From Deinococcus taeanensis (GTDB lineage Bacteria > Deinococcota > Deinococci > Deinococcales > Deinococcaceae): a DNA stretch of 64,000 nt. Below are positions 57,312-64,000 of this stretch, one piece after another (the stretch's first letter is position 1; the number at the start of each line of letters is the position of its first letter). The notes beneath the pieces were generated by a model. That model saw nothing but the letters and a program-made list of their open reading frames with translations. It was not told the origin of the DNA and ran no database searches. The stretch spans positions 585,001 through 649,000 of the forward strand of contig NZ_CP083455.1 of assembly GCF_020229735.1 (NCBI RefSeq), in the 5' to 3' direction. A program made the position numbers and the translations under genes.

Positions 57312-57317
57312 ACTGTA
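57312..57317 (-). promoter_or_regulatory. -10 box for leaderless coaE
   Basis: TACAGT on the minus strand ends 7 nt before the GTG at 57304. Confidence 0.65.
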
Positions 57318-57521
57318 GCAGCGCCCGGTGGTCAGACGCGCGTCACGCCCGAGCGGGACACTGGGAGGTGTACGCTGCCGGTCGCCCGGAATTTTCCGCT
57401 CTCACAGGCACTTCACCCTGACTGTTGCCGTTCTCACGTATTATGCACTTATGCCCATTACTGGCAGGGTGAGGTCACCCCGGACGTACAGTGCCGGAGC
57501 GGTCCCCACGGAGGTTTCCGA

Positions 57522-58700
<1,179 letters not shown>

Positions 58701-58711
58701 GCGTCACGTTC

Positions 58712-58745
58712 GCGCCCCGGCCCTTCACTTGAGGGGCCGGGGCGC
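58712..58745. terminator. Strong hairpin after the TPR gene
   Basis: GCGCCCCGGCCC and GGGCCGGGGCGC form a 12-bp stem between the converging TPR and polX genes. Confidence 0.8.
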
Positions 58746-58770
58746 ACTCTGTGGGTTCGCGGCGCCGGGT

Positions 58771-60489
58771 TCAGACCGTGACGCCGCGCCGGGCGCGCAG
58801 GGTCTGCACGAACGCCAGGAACGCCTCGCGGGAGAGGGTGTTCACCACCTGCGCGGGTGTCAGGCCGGCCTTGCGGGCGGCCATCACACCGTACCGGGCG
58901 TCACCCAGCCCGGCAGGCACGTGCGCGTCGGTATTCACCGCGAACTTCACCCGGTCACGCCAGCGCAACGCGACCCGCCAGTCCAGGTCCAGCCGGTAGG
59001 CGTTCGCGTTGATCTCCACGACCGTGCCGTTGGCTTCGCACGCGCCGAGCACCGCGTCCAGGTCCAGAGCGTACCCTGGGCGGCGCAGCAGCAGTCGGCC
59101 CGTCGGGTGCCCCAGAACCGTGACCAGCGGGTGGCCCGCGGCGCGCACCAGCCGCTCGGTCTGCCGCGCGGCGTCCAGCGTGAACAGGCTGTGCACGGAC
59201 GCCACCACGTAATCCAGTTCGGCCAGAACGTCGTCCGGGTAGTCCAGGCGACCGTCGTCCAGGATGTCCACCTCTGCCCCGGCCACCAGGGGAAGTCCGG
59301 CCGCCTGCAACTCCCGCACTTCTTTCAGCTGGGCGCGCAGCCGGTCGGTGCTCAGCCCGTTGGCGTAGTGCGCCGCGCCGGAGTGGTCGCCCGTGCCCAG
59401 GTACTCATGCCCCAGCCGGACTGCGGCGGCGGCCATGTCCGCGATGCTGGCCGCGCCGTCCGACCACACGGAGTGGGTGTGCAGCATGCCGCGCAGGTCC
59501 CGCAGGCTGACCAGCGCGTCCGGGGGCGGGAGGGTCTGCCACACGTCGTCGTGCTCAGGCTCCCGGTACTCGGCGGGGCGCAGCGCCACACCCAGCGCGG
59601 CCGTCACGTCCTCCTCACGCGGCGTGGGGAGCGTCACGTCACCGCGGGTCAGGCCGTGGCCGCTCAACTTGAACCCTCTGGCGGTCGCGTCCGCGCGCAG
59701 CGCCTCGCGGTACCCGGCGCCGCCCCCCATCATCAGGTCCAGCGCACCCCGTACCTCCGGGGCTGGCGCGTACGCGATCTCCACGGGCACGCCGTCCATC
59801 CGCCCGGCAAACAGCGGTTTGGTGCCCACCGGCGCGAGGTCCTCCACCAGTCCCGCGAGGCGCGCCCGCACCTCGTCAGGGTGGGCCGTCACGGTGACGC
59901 GCGCCACGCGCACGGTGTCCAGTCCGCGCCGCACGTCGCCGGCCACGCGGGGGTGCAGGCCCTCCAGGCGGGTGCACAGTGCCCCGGCGATCTCGGACGC
60001 GGTGCTCAGGTGCTGCCGTTCCTGCGCGCTCAGCGCGAACTCCACCGCCGCCAGGAACGACGCGGCACTTTTCGCCCCGAAGCCCTTCAGCGCCGCCACC
60101 CGGCCGTCCCGGCACGCTTCCCGCAGGCCCTCCAGGGAATCAATGCCGGCGTCCCACAGGGCCCGGATCTTCTTCGGGCCCAGCCCCCGCACCCGGAACA
60201 GACTCAGGACGCCCGCCGGGATCAGGCTCGCCGCGTCCTCCAGCGGCCCAAACGCGCCGTGCTGCATAAAGGTCAGCAGGTCGGCCGCGATGGCCCGGCC
60301 CACTTTCGGCACGCCCGCGAACGCCCGCGCGCTCAGGGTATCCACCTCCTCAGTCAGGCCCTCCAGGCTGCGTGCCGCGCTGCGAAAGGCCTGTGCGCGG
60401 AACGGATCATCCCCGGCCCCCAGCAGGTCCAGCAGGTCCGCGGTGGTCTTCAGGACGTTCACGAGGTCCTTGCGGGTCACGTCAGCCAT
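58771..60489 (-). CDS. polX: PolX family protein (DNA polymerase/3'-5' exonuclease X)
   Basis: A 572-residue repair enzyme. The N-terminal 8-kDa and fingers-like region has helix-hairpin-helix motifs ('FAGVPKVGRAIAADLL', 'VRGLGPKKIRALW'). The polymerase palm normally carries GS-x-RR...DxD; here residues 184-199 read 'GDVRRGLDTVRVARVT', so both metal-binding Asp are replaced (Val195, Arg197). The C-terminal PHP nuclease domain is complete: His337 and His339 ('LHTHS'), 'GTGDHS', 'VASVHS' and 'NTDAH'. It therefore looks like an exonuclease with a doubtful polymerase site. It overlaps the upstream PHP gene by 8 nt. Confidence 0.93.
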   Translation of the reverse strand: MADVTRKDLVNVLKTTADLLDLLGAGDDPFRAQAFRSAARSLEGLTEEVDTLSARAFAGVPKVGRAIAADLLTFMQHGAFGPLEDAASLIPAGVLSLFRVRGLGPKKIRALWDAGIDSLEGLREACRDGRVAALKGFGAKSAASFLAAVEFALSAQERQHLSTASEIAGALCTRLEGLHPRVAGDVRRGLDTVRVARVTVTAHPDEVRARLAGLVEDLAPVGTKPLFAGRMDGVPVEIAYAPAPEVRGALDLMMGGGAGYREALRADATARGFKLSGHGLTRGDVTLPTPREEDVTAALGVALRPAEYREPEHDDVWQTLPPPDALVSLRDLRGMLHTHSVWSDGAASIADMAAAAVRLGHEYLGTGDHSGAAHYANGLSTDRLRAQLKEVRELQAAGLPLVAGAEVDILDDGRLDYPDDVLAELDYVVASVHSLFTLDAARQTERLVRAAGHPLVTVLGHPTGRLLLRRPGYALDLDAVLGACEANGTVVEINANAYRLDLDWRVALRWRDRVKFAVNTDAHVPAGLGDARYGVMAARKAGLTPAQVVNTLSREAFLAFVQTLRARRGVTV

Positions 60490-61267
60490 GCCGCACCCGC
60501 CCCTGGAAGGTCACGATGCGGCCACCCACGTCATGAATCTGCTTGATCGCCTCCGTAAAGTGGAACCCCACTTCCTCAGGGCGGTGCGCGTCACTGCCCA
60601 GCACGAACGGAATGCCGCGCTCCGCCGCCGCCCGCGTGAGGTCAGCCGCCGGGTACGCCTCCGCCACCGGTTTGCGCCATCCGGCCGTATTGAAATCCAG
60701 ACTCAGGCCCCGTTCGGCAATGACGTCCAGCGCGTGCAGCGCTGCGTATCCGTCCGGGTCGCGGTGCCCGAACTTCTTGGGCAGGTCCAGATGGCCGATG
60801 CTGTCAAACAGCCCGGTTTTCGCGGCGCCTTCAGCGAGGGCGTAATACTGGGTGTACAGCTCCCGCAGGTCGCGCGCGTCGTACTCCGCCACGAACTCCG
60901 GGTTGTCGAAGCCCCACGCGCCCAGGTAGTGCACGCTGCCAATCACATAATCCCATGGGTGCGCGCTGAGCACGTCCTCCACGAACCGTTCCGTGCCGGG
61001 GTGGTAGTCCGCTTCCAGACCCAGGCGAATCTCCAGACGGCCCGCGAACGCCTGCTGAGCCTCCTGCACGTCCTGCACGTACTGCCCGAGCTGGTCGTGG
61101 CGCATGCGCCAGGGAGCGTCGTACCACGCGGGCATGGGGATGTGATCCGTGAAGCAGATGCCCGACAGTCCGGCGTCCACCGCGGCCTGGGCGTACTCCC
61201 GGGGAGAACCGGTCGCGTGCCCGCACAGGGGGGTGTGCATGTGCGAATCGAACAGCGGCGATGTCAT
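60482..61267 (-). CDS. PHP-domain histidinol-phosphatase-type phosphoesterase
   Basis: A 261-residue PHP enzyme of the HisK/HisJ group, which hydrolyses histidinol phosphate. Metal motifs are 'FDSHMHTPLCGHA', 'CFTDHIPMP', 'GLEADYHPG', 'IGSVHYLG', 'IGHLDLPKKF' and 'VLGSDAHRPEEVG'. It could be the histidine-pathway enzyme, although no other his genes are nearby and the overlap with polX suggests co-expression. TAGGCT ends 6 nt before the ATG. Confidence 0.92.
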   Translation of the reverse strand: MTSPLFDSHMHTPLCGHATGSPREYAQAAVDAGLSGICFTDHIPMPAWYDAPWRMRHDQLGQYVQDVQEAQQAFAGRLEIRLGLEADYHPGTERFVEDVLSAHPWDYVIGSVHYLGAWGFDNPEFVAEYDARDLRELYTQYYALAEGAAKTGLFDSIGHLDLPKKFGHRDPDGYAALHALDVIAERGLSLDFNTAGWRKPVAEAYPAADLTRAAAERGIPFVLGSDAHRPEEVGFHFTEAIKQIHDVGGRIVTFQGRVRHG

Positions 61268-61273
61268 GCCCCC

Positions 61274-61279
61274 AGCCTA
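61274..61279 (-). promoter_or_regulatory. -10 box for leaderless PHP phosphatase-polX operon
   Basis: TAGGCT on the minus strand ends 6 nt before the ATG at 61267. Confidence 0.65.
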
Positions 61280-61901
61280 AGCGAGGGATGGCCTGCGTGC
61301 GCCGCGCCAGACGCCCAGCTCAGGCCATCTGCGCGCAGGTTACGGCTGTGCGTGGCGCCCCATGAACCGCTGAGCAGGTTCCAGGCCCGCGGGCAGCATG
61401 GTTCCGGCGGTTCCCTGAATGTTCCTCCAGAGGAGACTCAGCGCCAGCGGCACGCTGCCCAGCAGAAAAGTGGCCTGCGGGGCGCCCGCTGCCTACATCT
61501 ATCGGTTCAGGGCTGCGCCGGTGCGGGGCTGAACCGGCGTGAGACACAGGCCGCGACACGGCCACGCGACAGCCAGAAAGCCCAGGCCAGCCGCACAGAC
61601 GGCCCCATTCACCCCAGAGTGTTCCTGCGTCAACCCTCTACCCCCCCGAGACCCGGCAGCAGCCCCCCGGACAGCGCCCACGCGAGGGAGAGGCCGCCCG
61701 GGCACGTCACCTCCAGTCTGAACGCCGTGCAGCCACGCTTTCAGACGGTACGTCAGGAGCACGGGCGGCAGAGTCGATGGTGGGTTCGGCGACGTGGCTG
61801 GCAGGGCGATTCTGGCCAGACGCAGGAGAACCAGCGTGCCCCACAGGCCGGGACCTCACGCGGAGGGTGGGGAGGGCGTGGGCCGCCTGGGCACATGCGG
61901 C
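61280..61901. other. Gene-poor stretch
   Basis: About 620 bp with only GC-driven frames. No promoter, repeat or RNA fold stood out. Confidence 0.5.
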
Positions 61902-62894
61902 TCAGCGGGGCAGCCAGCCGTCCGGGAAGGTCGCCGCAGGGAATGTTTCGCGGGCCGCGCCCAGCAGTTCCGGCCAGCGGTCCGGGCGGTAGCGGCGCGA
62001 CAGATGCAGCAGGGTCAGGTGCTTGACGGCCGCGGCGTGCGCCAGGGCGGCCACCTGCGTGACCGTGGTGTGCTGGTGACGCTCGGCCAGCGCCGTGTCC
62101 TCCGGCGCGTACTGCGCCTCGGCGTACAGGGTCTGCACGCCGCGCAGGGCGACGGCGAGCCGGGTATGTTCGCCCGGGGTGAGCACAAAATCCGTGAAGT
62201 ACGCGAGGCTGTCCCCGGCTTCCTGTCTCAGCAGGGTGCTGCGGAGTGTGGCGGCGTCGTGCAGGGTGCCGTTCACGTCGAGCGGCCCGGCCGCGCCGCC
62301 CTTGAGCGCGGCGAGCCATGGTCCGGCCCGGACCCCCAGGGCGGCGAGGGCCGCGGGGTTGACCGTGACGCGGTCCGGTTCGCGCAGTACGAACCCCAGC
62401 GTGCGTCCGTGGTGTTCGAGTGGTACAGCCTGCACGGTCACGTCCGGCGTGCTCAGAATCACGCCGTCGTGCGGGCGGATGCCGGCGTCGTGCGCAACGG
62501 CGAACGCCTCATGGGCCTCGAAGCGGAAGGACCGGATCTCGTGCTCGGTAACGTCATGCACGGTCCACGAGCCGCGCAGGTCCGGCGCATGATTCCACCA
62601 GAAGCCCTGAAAGCGGTGCCCCAGAATGCGGGCCGTGCCCGGGGGGCCCCACACCTGATTCAGGCCCGGGCGGTCGAAGGTGACGCGGAAGAAGTCGTCG
62701 AAGCCGCCCACGTGGTCCATGTGCAGGTGCGAGAACAGCAGGTGGTCGGTGGCCTGCACCTCCGTGAACGGCACGCTGTCCAGCGTCCCGGCGCCGCAGT
62801 CCAGCAGCAGCCTCGTCTGTCCCTGCCCGCGGTCGGCCGTGACCCACAGGGCGTTGTCCTCTGCCGGCCGGCCCAGCACGCGTGCCTGTAACAT
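61902..62894 (-). CDS. Ribonuclease Z-like MBL-fold hydrolase
   Basis: A 330-residue metallo-beta-lactamase-fold protein. The zinc motif 'FSHLHMDHVGG' spans residues 55-64 (His56, His58, Asp60, His61); 'PLEHHGRTLGFVLRE' supplies the family His and 'SLAYFTDFVL' the bridging Asp; 'AEAQYAPED' and 'LLHLSRRY' complete the RNase Z pattern. RNase Z trims tRNA 3' ends; because local tRNAs encode CCA, other RNA substrates are also possible. CATACT ends 7 nt before the ATG. Confidence 0.88.
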   Translation of the reverse strand: MLQARVLGRPAEDNALWVTADRGQGQTRLLLDCGAGTLDSVPFTEVQATDHLLFSHLHMDHVGGFDDFFRVTFDRPGLNQVWGPPGTARILGHRFQGFWWNHAPDLRGSWTVHDVTEHEIRSFRFEAHEAFAVAHDAGIRPHDGVILSTPDVTVQAVPLEHHGRTLGFVLREPDRVTVNPAALAALGVRAGPWLAALKGGAAGPLDVNGTLHDAATLRSTLLRQEAGDSLAYFTDFVLTPGEHTRLAVALRGVQTLYAEAQYAPEDTALAERHQHTTVTQVAALAHAAAVKHLTLLHLSRRYRPDRWPELLGAARETFPAATFPDGWLPR

Positions 62895-62901
62895 GCCGGG
62901 C

Positions 62902-62907
62902 AGTATG
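62902..62907 (-). promoter_or_regulatory. -10 box for RNase Z-like gene
   Basis: CATACT on the minus strand ends 7 nt before the ATG at 62894. Confidence 0.5.
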
Positions 62908-62943
62908 GCGTCCGTTCACGCCGTCCGGCATGGGCCGGCTGGC

Positions 62944-63834
<891 letters not shown>

Positions 63835-63841
63835 GCGCGGG

Positions 63842-63847
63842 AGTGTA
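63842..63847 (-). promoter_or_regulatory. -10 box for leaderless EamA gene
   Basis: TACACT on the minus strand ends 7 nt before the ATG at 63834. Confidence 0.7.
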
Positions 63848-63910
63848 CGCCCCGGCAGGCGGCCATGTCCGGCAATCGTGAACAACTTCACTCTTGGCAG
63901 GGGGACGGGG

Positions 63911-63916
63911 TACAGT
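63911..63916 (+). promoter_or_regulatory. -10 box of the gene beginning at the window end
   Basis: TACAGT with a weak -35 (TTCACT, 18 nt upstream) would give a leader of about 80 nt to the start at the window edge. Confidence 0.5.
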
Positions 63917-63989
63917 GGAGCCGCACCACACAACCCAGCGACCGGCCGCCGCGACCTGACCCAGGTTGAACCCTGCGGCCGCTCCCCCC

Positions 63990-64000
63990 GGAGGTCCCAT
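63990..64000 (+). other. Ribosome-binding site and first two start-codon bases of a truncated gene
   Basis: GGAGG at 63990-63994 is followed after 4 nt by 'AT' as the last two bases, so a gene almost certainly starts here with ATG completed outside the window. Confidence 0.65.

Overview
The window is chromosomal DNA from a GC-rich bacterium, most likely a Deinococcus. The grounds are the gene set (RecD2-type helicase, PHP-domain PolX, SbcCD, RecR, a YacL-like PIN-TRAM protein, an ExeM/NucH-type secreted nuclease) and the promoter style. More than twenty genes have a TANNNT-like -10 box ending about 6-8 nt before the start codon, so their mRNAs should be leaderless, as is known for Deinococcus. 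The genus is my inference; no database was searched.

Layout. 1-2.35 kb: 3' part of a beta-propeller protein, a gene-poor stretch and tRNA-Ala(CGC). 2.4-8.9 kb: guaB, a hemolysin-III membrane protein, a minus-strand run (trypsin-like protease, CCA/poly(A) nucleotidyltransferase, M50 protease), and a GrpB-nucleotidyltransferase fusion. 8.9-15.1 kb: a peptide-modification locus with a 61-residue precursor carrying a lasso-type YxxPxLxxxG leader, a PqqD/B1-like recognition protein, an HprK-like kinase and a nucleotidyltransferase fused to a B2-type leader protease. The precursor gene overlaps the start of a large secreted nuclease gene. No lasso cyclase is present and the core lacks the acidic residue a lasso ring needs, so this looks like a related but different RiPP system. 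15.1-33.6 kb: hslO, a peptide-ABC binding protein, a two-component system, envelope sugar enzymes, recR, a YbaB-like protein, an NrtR-like regulator, a glycogen debranching enzyme, infC, glutaredoxin and a phosphoesterase.

33.6-46.2 kb is the accessory part: a DUF805 protein, a decayed phosphotransferase, an orphan gene with a consensus promoter, thrS with a possible attenuator leader, a DsbA-like protein, tRNA-Cys and tRNA-Val. Next to tRNA-Val lies a decayed tyrosine integrase cut by a 113-bp MITE whose ends match a full IS630-family element 3.5 kb away. A decayed IS4-family element with intact inverted repeats and target duplication sits between them. 46.2-64 kb returns to housekeeping: PIN-TRAM protein, sbcDC, recD2, pyrG, coaE, a TPR protein, polX with a PHP phosphatase, an RNase Z-like hydrolase, an EamA transporter, and the promoter and ribosome-binding site of a gene that starts at the window edge.

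DNA repair is well represented (SbcCD, RecR, RecD2, PolX). The most notable system is the cyclase-less RiPP locus at 12.3-15.1 kb.
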